From assembly GCA_021774435.1 (NCBI GenBank), contig JAJFJB010000223.1, positions 1-50,864 of the forward strand: a stretch of DNA of 50,864 nucleotides, read 5' to 3'. Source of the DNA: Alphaproteobacteria bacterium. Its GTDB lineage: Bacteria; Pseudomonadota; Alphaproteobacteria; UBA8366; GCA-2717185. Each line of letters opens with the position of its first letter. The first letter of the stretch is position 1. Position numbers and translations under genes: made by a program. Under the pieces are notes generated by a model. The model did not search any database. It saw only the letters and a program-made list of their open reading frames with translations, and was not told where the DNA came from. This document shows positions 26,343-34,965 of this stretch, piece by piece.

Positions 26343-28508
26343 TCAGTCCTCCGTCTTCTTGGAGGAAATTCCGCCGAGCCAGAACATGAACGCGCAACCG
26401 ATCATGAAGAGCAATACCGCGCCGCCGACCTGCTGCGTCATGACGAAGTTACTCGGCGTATAGGCCCATTCCGACGTGTCGCGCATGACGCCGAAGATGT
26501 GCCAGTCGCCGCGCAAACCGGAGCGGATGAAACCCATGAGGCCCATGTTCATGGTGATGACGAATGTCAGGAGCAACAGCGCGTATTGCGAGCGCACGGT
26601 CATCTTGCCCCATTGGAGCTCGCCTAGCGATTTGGCCCGCTTGAACAGGAAGACGTCGATAACCGAGACGAGAACCAAGCAGCTGATTAATTGAAGGAAT
26701 TGTGAAACGGCGACATTGCGCAGCACTGGCGACGCTTTTTCCATGACCACGAATCCCCAGACACCCAGGAAAATCGTGACGTTGAAGGCGGTGACGCTCA
26801 AGTAAAGCGCCTGCCCCAGTTTGCCCCTATCGAACAGGGCGAGGATGATCGCAATCAATCCGACGGCACATTGGAAGACCAGAAGATAGCCGATCATGCG
26901 AATAAACTCGGCCCGGTCGTCCGGCAGATCGAGGTCGGCGGGATCCATGCTCAACATGGTCACAGCATATTGCGCCACGAGGGCAATGGCCGCAAAACCA
27001 ACGACGATAATAGTGATCCGTGCGCCCTTGCCCTGATCGCGGATCGACACGGCGTCATGCATATTGCCCCGGCGGTACAACAAGAAACTGAAGAACGTCG
27101 CCAGAATGATCAGGTTGACAACCGCATTCTTGGCCGGCATCAGGCCCAAATATTTGAGCATCGGGTGATACTGACTGCCGCCCATTTCCCCAACTTCCAG
27201 ACTGCTTAAGGGCAGGTTGTGCGGGGTCAGCCAAATTGCGAAGGACACGATCAACGCCAGCAATATGTACTTGATGAACTTATAATACCGCTGCGCCCCC
27301 GGGATACGGGTCATGCCGCTCCACAGGTAATAGTTCGAAATCAGGAACAGCGAGCCAACCAGCATCGCCTGAATGATGAACGTCCAGGAAAAGTCGCCGC
27401 CCATCATATTGTTGCCCATGACGGCGCTGGTCGAATAGACCTCGCGGCCCAGGTAATATCCGGCGAAAGGCAGCGGGATCAGCGCCGCAATGGCGACGAA
27501 GTTGGAGATATAGCCCATCCAGTCGTAGTGGGCTTTTTCCGCCGGCGTTTTGGCGCTGATAAACTTGACGGCGGCATAGGAGCCGGCGACCAGCCCGCCG
27601 AAAGCCAGATTCCCAAGCATGCGGTGGATCGCAATGGGGGTCGCCAGGATGTTTTCAAATGCTTGCCAGACCGTGCCGACAAATGAACCTTCGGAATCGA
27701 CACCGGTAGGGCTCATCATAAAGCCGGCCCAGCTGTTGGCGAGCTGCATGATGGCGGTGCCAAAGACGTTTAAGAGGATGCCGATGAAGATATGAGAGGA
27801 TTTTAAATCCTTGATAATCAGCAAGCCGACGGCTGTCGGCGCGATATAGAGCAATAGAATGAACCAGCGCGTATCGACCCGCATTTCAGGGCCAACGAGG
27901 CCGAAAGCGAAGACCAAGCCAAAAGCGGCAACGACAAGTCCCAGAAACTTGAAAAGCCGCTGCATGTTCGGCGAAAACGGCTTGTCGCTCTTTAGCCAAT
28001 TCCAACCGTAATAGTAGAGGTAAAGCGCGAAGGTCTCGCCGAAGAACAATAACGCATACATGAACATGACATCTTTGAAGATGCCGGCCATGTAACCCAT
28101 GAACGTTGGGTAGAGGGTGAACAATGCAAAAGCCAGCAGCCCGCCAAGCGCCGCCGTGGTCGCATACGCAACGCTCAGCAAACTGGTGAACTCATACGCC
28201 AGCTTGTCGAATTTTGAATCCTTATTGTTCCAGCCGATAACTTCGATGATGACCGCAAACAACGGCACGCCAAGAACGAAGGCGCCAAAAAACAGATGCA
28301 TCTGCGCCAGGAACCAAACTAGCCGGCGGGAATCAATGCCGAGGAATTGACGGTAGACATTTTCTTCCAGAGCGAGAGCCGGGGTTGCGGCGATGGCAAG
28401 TCCGAATACCGTCAGAGCCGCGAGGCACCGCCTCGCGATAGCGCCCTTATCAACGCCGGTGAGTTCGGTTCGAACCTGTCGCGCCATTTTCCGCATCCCA
28501 ATCTTCAT
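26343..28508 (-). CDS. Cytochrome bd-like membrane subunit I (module A)
   Basis: A 721-residue multi-helix membrane protein, about 110 residues longer than its module B paralogue, with the extra length in the N-terminal third and an added helical region around 470-560. Conserved His candidates are H71 (AQMHLFF) and H295 (AIHRMLGNLAFGG); FFGET matches CydA's FFLES. The acidic EFQFG region and GRQPW loop of true bd oxidases are absent. Shared blocks with module B include AHYDWMGY, PLPFAGYYL and WGSM-like loops. A distant bd-like family is known in Nitrospira. Without CydB and the bd loop motif, oxygen reduction is unproved; quinol oxidation with electrons passed to the linked cytochromes is equally possible. 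Confidence 0.8.
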   Translation of the reverse strand: MKIGMRKMARQVRTELTGVDKGAIARRCLAALTVFGLAIAATPALALEENVYRQFLGIDSRRLVWFLAQMHLFFGAFVLGVPLFAVIIEVIGWNNKDSKFDKLAYEFTSLLSVAYATTAALGGLLAFALFTLYPTFMGYMAGIFKDVMFMYALLFFGETFALYLYYYGWNWLKSDKPFSPNMQRLFKFLGLVVAAFGLVFAFGLVGPEMRVDTRWFILLLYIAPTAVGLLIIKDLKSSHIFIGILLNVFGTAIMQLANSWAGFMMSPTGVDSEGSFVGTVWQAFENILATPIAIHRMLGNLAFGGLVAGSYAAVKFISAKTPAEKAHYDWMGYISNFVAIAALIPLPFAGYYLGREVYSTSAVMGNNMMGGDFSWTFIIQAMLVGSLFLISNYYLWSGMTRIPGAQRYYKFIKYILLALIVSFAIWLTPHNLPLSSLEVGEMGGSQYHPMLKYLGLMPAKNAVVNLIILATFFSFLLYRRGNMHDAVSIRDQGKGARITIIVVGFAAIALVAQYAVTMLSMDPADLDLPDDRAEFIRMIGYLLVFQCAVGLIAIILALFDRGKLGQALYLSVTAFNVTIFLGVWGFVVMEKASPVLRNVAVSQFLQLISCLVLVSVIDVFLFKRAKSLGELQWGKMTVRSQYALLLLTFVITMNMGLMGFIRSGLRGDWHIFGVMRDTSEWAYTPSNFVMTQQVGGAVLLFMIGCAFMFWLGGISSKKTED

Positions 28509-28527
28509 TCATCGAATTCCGGAGCGG

Positions 28528-29313
28528 TTACTTGGAGTCGGTAAAGGCGAAGTTGGCGTCCAGCGCGCCCTTAGCGGCAATTGTAATTTTGGTTTTCTTG
28601 ACGCCGTAACGGGGATGCCAGGCCTTCAAGGTGTATTTGCCCGGCGGAATGTTATCGATGGAGAACGAGCCATCATCACCAACCACCACCGCGTAAGGGT
28701 GGATCGGTGCCAGCATGAAACCGAACATGAAATTGTGGGCCTCGCAATTGATGCCGATATAGTGCGAACGGCGTGGCTTTATCTTGTCCTCGATATCGCC
28801 GGGATCCGGTTGGCCGAAATTGAAGAGCGTCTTCTTGACGACCCGTCCTTTTTCGACGCCGATCAATTCACGGGCGTTGATGTTGTGGAGAACACCGGCG
28901 TCACTGTTGCGGATAACGAAGAGGCCCGGCCGCACCACTTGGGCCCATGGCCGGAAGCGGCATCCCTTTTGGTCAACCAAATAGGTACCAAGCTCTGGTT
29001 TAGCCCATTTTTTTCCTTCCTTGACCTTGTCGAGGAAGACGAACGTACCGCGTAACGCGCCATCCTTGACGTCGACCCAGACAACCTCGCGTTCGCCCGT
29101 ACCGCAAACATCGGTGTTTTTGGTGATCAGGATTTTTTCAACGGCATCGGCCGGAACCGTGCCCTCGAAACTCACCTTGCCCTTGACCGAACCGCCATTT
29201 GCGACATTCACTTCCTTATATGTCTTTTTCTTCGCCGCATCCGCCGGCACCGCCATGGCGACCATCACCAAAGCGCCAAGTACGAAACTGGTGATCGATT
29301 TTCCGGAAAGCAT
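28528..29313 (-). CDS. Periplasmic cupredoxin-like / carboxypeptidase-regulatory-like protein
   Basis: A 261-residue exported protein (signal MLSGKSITSFVLGALVMVAM). A cupredoxin-like part carries NSDAGVLHNINAR and CEAHNFM, matching the H ... C-x2-H-x2-M pattern of related plastocyanin-like proteins. The C-terminal part (DGSFSIDNIPPGKYTLKAWHPRYG) is a carboxypeptidase-regulatory-like beta domain. Such proteins often sit beside cytochrome clusters. It may bind type 1 copper and carry electrons, but this is inference. It lies 15 bp after the HEAT gene and 19 bp before the module A bd-like gene. Confidence 0.78.
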   Translation of the reverse strand: MLSGKSITSFVLGALVMVAMAVPADAAKKKTYKEVNVANGGSVKGKVSFEGTVPADAVEKILITKNTDVCGTGEREVVWVDVKDGALRGTFVFLDKVKEGKKWAKPELGTYLVDQKGCRFRPWAQVVRPGLFVIRNSDAGVLHNINARELIGVEKGRVVKKTLFNFGQPDPGDIEDKIKPRRSHYIGINCEAHNFMFGFMLAPIHPYAVVVGDDGSFSIDNIPPGKYTLKAWHPRYGVKKTKITIAAKGALDANFAFTDSK

Positions 29314-29328
29314 GGAAAGTCCCCTACT

Positions 29329-31572
29329 CTATTGTTGTCTTGCGCCAGCCTCGGCCGTAACGGCCGGGCCCTGTTGTGAAACGTTGAGTTCCGCCAGAGC
29401 TTCAATGGCGACGGACCACGTCCGTTTTTGTTCCGGATCCCGAAGCACTTCCAGGAAACGCCCACTGGCCTCGGCAACATCCAGCTGGCACAACAGGCGG
29501 GCAGCCTGACTGCCGTGATAGCCCTCGAATGCAATAGCGAAATCGACAATCTGCTTGATGGCGTTGTCGCCGCCAGCCTCGGCAACGGCTTCGGCGGCGC
29601 TCAGACGCACGGATGAATCCGGGTCATGGAGTAGCGTTTCGATTTCAGGACCGACTTGTCTCCGTCTGCTTAACGCGCGGATTGCTTCGACGCGCGTAAA
29701 GCTATCCTCCCCGTCTAAGTGCGCCCGCAACACGGCACTGGCGCTTTCAGCGTCACTGGCGGCCAAGGCGCGAACCAAAAGAAGCTTCAACGCTGGCGGT
29801 GCCGTTTTCAGCGCCGCCACCAGCGCAACGCCAACCTCGGCGGGAAGCGAGGCCATGTGCTCGCCGATACGGGCCAACGAGTCGGCGGCGGCGAGACGCA
29901 CCTCGTCATCTCTATCGGTAAGGACAGCCGCGAGCGCAAACGTCACCTCGACACGATCGATATCGCCAAGAATTCGAGCGGCGAAACGGCGTACATCGTC
30001 ATGCCGTTTTATTTGTGGTGCCAACGTCATGCGTTTCTTGCCCTTGATGTTCCGGGCCAAGGCGAGACGCTCCATATCCACGGGCGTCAGCTCGATGCCC
30101 TCGCCAGGCATCTGGAGCACCCCTTCGGTCACAACATCAGGTTCATGGTCCAGAATCGCGGCGACGGTAGATGTTGGAAAACAAGCGTCGTCTTTTTCCT
30201 CTGGCGCATCAGGCCCGGCTTCGAGTGCGGCGCGATCTTCGCGATGTACTTCAGCCGGTTGCCCGGCGGCATCCTCCGCTTCGGTTTCGACGGACAGCAA
30301 CGACAACAGCGCGTTTCCAGCACCATTGGGCCAAACCGGATCCACCCGGGCAATCCGCGCCAACGCGGACATCGCTTCCAGGCGTAGCGGCCGGGCGTCA
30401 TCGTCCATAACATCGGCGATCGCCTGAACGACCGCCTTGCTACCCGAAGTGGCCAATCCTTGAAGGGCGCCGAGTCGGACCTCGACGGGTTGCTTCGTAT
30501 CCGCCAATAATGCTGCCAGATCACCTAACGCTTGCCCAGGCGCTTTCGCGCCAAGAGCCTTTGCGACGGCTGCCGCCAACGCTGGCGGTCCCTCCGTCAT
30601 TCTGATGCGCATATCGTCCAACAACGCCGCGTCGTCGGGAAATTCGTTCATCGCCGCCAACGCTGCTATCTGCACGGCAACCGAGGCATTCGCAAGCAAC
30701 GCCGGAAGACGGCCAGGATGATATCCGCCAAAAAGCCGAACGGCTTCGGCCCGGACCGCCTCATCGGAATCGTCGAGTAGCGCCACCAAGCGTTTGTCCG
30801 TGGGCGCCCGCTGCGCAAGAGCGCGCATGGCCGCCATTCGCACGCTGGGCGAAGGATCGGCTAAAACGCGCGACAGCGGTTCCGATGCGTGCGAATCGTC
30901 GCTCGCGGCCAAGGCCGCGGCGGCGCGACGGCGGAGGCGCGTGGACTCTTCACCGAGGTATGAGGCGAGCGCCTCGATCCCTGGCTTGCCCATTCGCGCC
31001 AAGGCCTTGAATGCCGCCTCGGTCATATCCTGAGCGTCTTCGTCCCGCATGGCATCGACGAGATCGGGAACGGCTTCACTGGCGTTTAGCGTCGCCAATG
31101 CGTTCACCGCCTTTATCTGGACGTCGACCCAGTCGTCCCATCCGCTGGCGTAAAATTCATCTTCGTCCCAGGCTATTTCTTCATCCCTCCCCTTGACGAT
31201 CCGCCGGAGCCAGGGGATCACCGCCTTGTCCTGTATTTTTGCCAACGTCTCGATCGCCGCCAGCTTGACCTCCGTGCACGGGTCTCCAAGTAAGTTTTCA
31301 AGCAGTTGCTTGCTAGCCCGAGCATCGGCCAACTTGGAAAGCGCTTCGGCCGCGTCGGTACGAACATCGCCGTCTTCGTCCAACAGTGCTTTGGTTAAAG
31401 GCCCCACCGCCGACGGTGCGCCAATACGCCCAAGCGCCTGTGCCGCGAGGCAACGATGAACGTCGACGCCATTGCCGAGAACGTCGACCATTACCCGGCA
31501 TACTTCTTGAGACGTCGCGTAGGGTCCTGGGAGTTGGCTTGGGGGTGGTGAATTTTTTCGTTGGTGGTTCAT
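29329..31572 (-). CDS. HEAT-repeat protein
   Basis: A 747-residue protein made almost entirely of HEAT/PBS-lyase-type helical repeats of about 31 residues (for example AVGPLTKALLDEDGDVRTDAAEALSKL, in parts, and later DDEVRLAAADSLARIGEH). It is acidic, with no signal peptide or membrane helix, so it is probably cytoplasmic. A less regular acidic insert occurs near the middle (residues about 425-500). It is the first gene of the module A operon, just past the Idr-like operon. A scaffold or maturation role for a complex is inference. PBS-lyase HEAT proteins act on tetrapyrrole attachment in other systems. Confidence 0.85.
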   Translation of the reverse strand: MNHQRKNSPPPSQLPGPYATSQEVCRVMVDVLGNGVDVHRCLAAQALGRIGAPSAVGPLTKALLDEDGDVRTDAAEALSKLADARASKQLLENLLGDPCTEVKLAAIETLAKIQDKAVIPWLRRIVKGRDEEIAWDEDEFYASGWDDWVDVQIKAVNALATLNASEAVPDLVDAMRDEDAQDMTEAAFKALARMGKPGIEALASYLGEESTRLRRRAAAALAASDDSHASEPLSRVLADPSPSVRMAAMRALAQRAPTDKRLVALLDDSDEAVRAEAVRLFGGYHPGRLPALLANASVAVQIAALAAMNEFPDDAALLDDMRIRMTEGPPALAAAVAKALGAKAPGQALGDLAALLADTKQPVEVRLGALQGLATSGSKAVVQAIADVMDDDARPLRLEAMSALARIARVDPVWPNGAGNALLSLLSVETEAEDAAGQPAEVHREDRAALEAGPDAPEEKDDACFPTSTVAAILDHEPDVVTEGVLQMPGEGIELTPVDMERLALARNIKGKKRMTLAPQIKRHDDVRRFAARILGDIDRVEVTFALAAVLTDRDDEVRLAAADSLARIGEHMASLPAEVGVALVAALKTAPPALKLLLVRALAASDAESASAVLRAHLDGEDSFTRVEAIRALSRRRQVGPEIETLLHDPDSSVRLSAAEAVAEAGGDNAIKQIVDFAIAFEGYHGSQAARLLCQLDVAEASGRFLEVLRDPEQKRTWSVAIEALAELNVSQQGPAVTAEAGARQQ

Positions 31573-31631
31573 GGATGACAGTCCAAGCCGGCTTCTAGAA
31601 TGATTAAAAAATATTGACTCAAACCCGCTGA

Positions 31632-31669
31632 CGGACCCGGATGAATATGAAGATTCAATTCCGGGTCCG
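31632..31669 (-). terminator. Strong hairpin downstream of the Idr-like operon
   Basis: CGGACCCGGA (31632-31641) pairs with TCCGGGTCCG (31660-31669); TGAAT/ATTCA inside the loop extends the stem. It begins about 10 bp after the idrA stop on the minus strand. The immediate 3' flank is not T-rich, but a TATTTTTTAA stretch lies 20-30 bp further on. Likely a terminator or mRNA 3'-end stabiliser that separates the Idr-like operon from the HEAT operon. Confidence 0.6.
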
Positions 31670-31678
31670 CGGATCCTT

Positions 31679-34351
31679 TTAGATGATGTCCCTCGGTGCG
31701 AACGACATCGAACGGAAGGTGTTCTTGTAGGGTGACTCGCCGATCTTCTTCACTTTGGCTACACCCATCTTGTAGTTGTAGTTTCCACTAATCCAATCGA
31801 CGATACGCCCCTCCAGGGAGTTCGCCGGTTGCGACGTATGCAGGAAATCCATGAAGATGATCCCCTTCTTAATGTGGCGTGTGACCATGGCGACGCCGGT
31901 GACGGCCGCCCGGGTCAGTTCCACATTGCCGGCCTTCATCTGGCCGCTGAAGGAATAGTCGCTGCCCTCAACGCCGAGCGTCGTTTCCTTGAGAGAGGGC
32001 ACCCGATCGGAATAAACCATCAGCATGTCGCCATTCTCGATGCCACGCGCAGCGGCGTCGTCGGGGTGCATTTCGACGTAGTTGTCGGGCCACCGCTGAA
32101 CGACATAGGGCCTGCGCCGATCGTCGAAACCGGACTGCCAGCGTTCATTGGTGCGCCCCGACGTACACCACAGTTCATTGCCTTTCGGTGTCATCCATTC
32201 CCAATAGTCGGAAAATAAGGACCAAGGCGATTTCTGGAGGTTGCAGCGCCCGGTTTGACTGTTGAAATGGGTCAGTTTTTTGTTGAAGACGTTACCTGCG
32301 GCCGGTCCGGTTTCCGGGAGCTTGCGCGTCGTATCATGCAGCCGTTTGGTGCCGACAAGGGTTCCATCGTCCTGCATGAACACCGGCCCCTGAATCCCAT
32401 TGGTACCAAACTCGCCCAGCTTCTGGTGCAAGGTCTTGCCCTCGCGGTGAGCGGCGACCTTGATCATGTTGAAGTCCTTGCGGCTGCCGCGCGAGAAGCG
32501 CGCGGACTCCTCGGCGACATCATTGGAATTCTTCCAATCGAAGCCGTCGAAACCCATACGCTTCGAGAGTTCGGCGATGATCCACCAATCCGGTTTTGCC
32601 TCCCCCGGTGGATCGTAGAATCTGTTGTAAAGCCGGAGACGTCTTTCGCCATTGGCCCGCATGAAGGTATCTTCGCCCCAGGTAGCGGCCGGAAAGATAA
32701 TGTCGGCATAACGATTGCCGATCGGGTCGACCAGGTAGATATCCTGGTTGACGACGACCATGCCACCTGAATCGGCCCGCTTTTTCAAGGTGTCGATGAT
32801 GTCCTGCTTATCATAGGACCGCACCTGATGGGGGTTGGCCACGGTAAGTTCCTCGAACCGCTTGGCCAATTGTTGCGAACCGCACATCGACTGAATCCAC
32901 GTCGTGCCGATGACATGCGCAAAACGGGTGTGTCCGGACATCGTCCAGGTATCGGTGTCCAGTGCCCGGCGCCTACGCCCCGGCACCTTCATTGGCGATT
33001 TGTTGCGCGGATACTTGCCGCCGCGTTGCCCGCCACGCTGATGACCACCGGCCCTGCCGACAACTTGACCGGGCCTGCCACCGGCACCGACGATGATCGC
33101 CAACGCACTGATTGCCTGGGTGTTGCCGGTGTTGTTGGACCAGTAAAAACCTTTCTCGATCATGATAGAGGTTTTCGGATGCTTGCCATTTTTCGGCTTG
33201 GCCATCCACTCGGCCGCCGTCCGAATTTTCTCGACGTCGATCCCGGCCACCTTGGCCGCGTTTTCCGGCTTGAACTCGTCCTGGGCCAGGAGCCACTTCT
33301 TCCAGTCTTCGTAGCCGTTGGTCTGGAATTTTCCCCAAGTGGTGCGCCATTGCCACGGCGTGTTCCGGGTGCCCTGGCCGAAGCCTGAGCTGGACCCCCA
33401 CTTGTTGTTCACCCAGTTCTTGATCCACTCGGCATCCTGCCATCCGTTTTCGGCAATGATCCGGGCGATGGCATTGACAACCAGGAGGTCGGTGCCGAGA
33501 TTAACGTCAAGCCAGAGCCCACCATTCTTCTCGGCGTACGCCACGCCGGCAGTACGGCGCGGGTTCATCATGATGCATTTCTGACCGTTTTGGATGCCCT
33601 TCATAATCCACTGTGTCCAGAGGATCGTCTTGGTTTCGTACGGATCCGTCCCGCAGACCAACAGAGTTTCGGCATTCATCCAATCTTCGTAGGCCGGGCC
33701 GAAATTGTCGAAACCAGCATCACGGAACCCCGGCGTCGACGAAACGTCAGATGGGGTGTCGTGGAAGGTGAAGTTGGCCGTATTGACATGCCGCAGCGCA
33801 TACTTGGTGATGGCGTAGGTGTTTTCGATGTACTGATACGAATACGTCTTAACGCCGTATGCATTCGCGCCATGCGCCTTACGCACGTAGTTACCGACTT
33901 CGGCCGCCACGTCGAGGGCGAAGTCCCAGGGGACGGGTTGCAGAATGCCGTAAATTCGCATCATCGGCGATTTCAGCCGGTCGCGGGTCGGTGTTTGCGG
34001 GTTATAGCATTTCTGCGCAATGCAGCCACCACGCAGGCTGGAATCACCGTCCGTGTTGACGAACTTGGTGTCTTTGTCGGGGATGATCACCACGTGGTGC
34101 GGTTTGCCGTCATGCAGCACGATGTTGTGCTGATTGGGCGCGACCCAGGGGCCAAGCGGTTCGACCGGAAAGTCGGTCTTGAACGCATTTTGGCCGGCCT
34201 TCGGGCCACCGTTATGCGCGCCTGCCACCGGCCATCTGTAGACCTTGTAGCCGCACGCAACAATGCAGTAGTCGCAGGCCGTGGTGATAACATCCGCGCC
34301 CTTGGGAGGAAGAGGAACGTCGGTTTCTGGAATGTAATACGGCGTAGACAT
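31679..34351 (-). CDS. idrA: Molybdopterin oxidoreductase, iodate reductase large subunit-like (AioA family)
   Basis: An 890-residue DMSO-reductase-family molybdoenzyme of the arsenite oxidase/iodate reductase branch. The Fe-S motif is C26-x2-C29-x3-C33 (CDYCIVACGY), as in AioA. The fourth position, normally Cys before x-[RK]-G, is Ser105 (SLRG), as in AioA, so a [3Fe-4S] cluster is expected. The GGHQRGG segment replaces the GGHQEG stretch of arsenite oxidase. There is no Tat signal; it would be carried by the Rieske partner. The adjacent Rieske and two dihaem peroxidases fit the idr cluster (IdrA reduces iodate in the periplasm), and no ars genes are present. I infer iodate reductase over arsenite oxidase at moderate to high confidence. 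Confidence 0.82.
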   Translation of the reverse strand: MSTPYYIPETDVPLPPKGADVITTACDYCIVACGYKVYRWPVAGAHNGGPKAGQNAFKTDFPVEPLGPWVAPNQHNIVLHDGKPHHVVIIPDKDTKFVNTDGDSSLRGGCIAQKCYNPQTPTRDRLKSPMMRIYGILQPVPWDFALDVAAEVGNYVRKAHGANAYGVKTYSYQYIENTYAITKYALRHVNTANFTFHDTPSDVSSTPGFRDAGFDNFGPAYEDWMNAETLLVCGTDPYETKTILWTQWIMKGIQNGQKCIMMNPRRTAGVAYAEKNGGLWLDVNLGTDLLVVNAIARIIAENGWQDAEWIKNWVNNKWGSSSGFGQGTRNTPWQWRTTWGKFQTNGYEDWKKWLLAQDEFKPENAAKVAGIDVEKIRTAAEWMAKPKNGKHPKTSIMIEKGFYWSNNTGNTQAISALAIIVGAGGRPGQVVGRAGGHQRGGQRGGKYPRNKSPMKVPGRRRRALDTDTWTMSGHTRFAHVIGTTWIQSMCGSQQLAKRFEELTVANPHQVRSYDKQDIIDTLKKRADSGGMVVVNQDIYLVDPIGNRYADIIFPAATWGEDTFMRANGERRLRLYNRFYDPPGEAKPDWWIIAELSKRMGFDGFDWKNSNDVAEESARFSRGSRKDFNMIKVAAHREGKTLHQKLGEFGTNGIQGPVFMQDDGTLVGTKRLHDTTRKLPETGPAAGNVFNKKLTHFNSQTGRCNLQKSPWSLFSDYWEWMTPKGNELWCTSGRTNERWQSGFDDRRRPYVVQRWPDNYVEMHPDDAAARGIENGDMLMVYSDRVPSLKETTLGVEGSDYSFSGQMKAGNVELTRAAVTGVAMVTRHIKKGIIFMDFLHTSQPANSLEGRIVDWISGNYNYKMGVAKVKKIGESPYKNTFRSMSFAPRDII

Positions 34352-34364
34352 CGCTCGTGTCTCC

Positions 34365-34952
34365 CTATCCTTGCAAGTTGTCGTAGCGACCGAAGATCAA
34401 GCCAAACACGCCGACGGCGTAAATGTCGTCGCCTTGCAGTTCGAGCAGGATCTGGGGAAGGCTTTGGTAGGCTTGGCCGGAAATGAGTATTCCGTGTCGG
34501 GTCAAGTCATAGGTGGAAAGATGCAGCGGGCAGGCGCCCAGCGACTTCGTGTCGGCTTTATAGGTCCCTGACAGGTCACCGCCCTGGTGTGTGCAGAAGT
34601 AATTGAAAGCGACAACATCCTTTTTCTGGCCCACGCCGCCGCCTGCCTCCGTGCCAAGCTTGACGAGCATGGATTGCGCGTACGCACCTTCATCCGGGTA
34701 TTCGAACTCCACCGGCTCGTCGGTCTTTAGTGCACTCAGCTTGCTGATTTTCTTGCGCGGATAAGTGCTCACGATTGCGGGAATTTTAGTTGCGGCTGTG
34801 CCGGTGTTCATGGCGACCATAACCGTTGATGTCGCCACCCCGGATGACAGCAGAAACTTCCGGCGCGACATCAGGCATTTTCCTGCCGGGTGATCCACCT
34901 TCGACGGCAATTCAGGGGTGCCAATGTCTGGTGTCTGGATTTGATTAGTCAT
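34365..34952 (-). CDS. idrB: Rieske [2Fe-2S] small subunit, iodate reductase-like
   Basis: A 195-residue exported Rieske protein. The Tat signal SRRKFLL (from about residue 29) is preceded by a 28-residue extension. Cluster ligands are C120-x-H122 (CTHQGG) and C141-x2-H144 (CPLH). The two extra cysteines that form a disulfide in high-potential Rieske proteins are missing (G124/G125 and L143 positions), as in some AioB proteins, which suggests a lower potential. It lies 13 bp before idrA. As in the AioAB-type enzymes it probably co-exports the large subunit via Tat and passes electrons to or from it. Confidence 0.88.
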   Translation of the reverse strand: MTNQIQTPDIGTPELPSKVDHPAGKCLMSRRKFLLSSGVATSTVMVAMNTGTAATKIPAIVSTYPRKKISKLSALKTDEPVEFEYPDEGAYAQSMLVKLGTEAGGGVGQKKDVVAFNYFCTHQGGDLSGTYKADTKSLGACPLHLSTYDLTRHGILISGQAYQSLPQILLELQGDDIYAVGVFGLIFGRYDNLQG

Positions 34953-34965
34953 TGTTCAAATTCCC

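Noticed and set aside
19304..28508. Canonical cytochrome bd quinol oxidase (cydAB)
   Set aside because: No CydB is encoded and neither bd-like subunit shows the GRQPW loop or acidic EFQFG segment; only distant likeness and His positions support the relation.
29555..30427. Long plus-strand frames over the HEAT gene
   Set aside because: They are antisense shadows of a repeat-rich GC-biased gene with no domain likeness or ribosome site.
31600..31630. FNR-type box before the HEAT gene (TTGACTCAA)
   Set aside because: It lacks the N4 spacer and the second half-site, so it is not a credible FNR target.
31679..34952. Arsenite oxidase (aioAB) as the primary call
   Set aside because: The large and small subunits are AioAB-like, but two dihaem peroxidases are in the same operon and no ars, aioX/S/R or arsenic resistance genes are nearby. 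Iodate reductase explains the set better; arsenite oxidase remains the main alternative.
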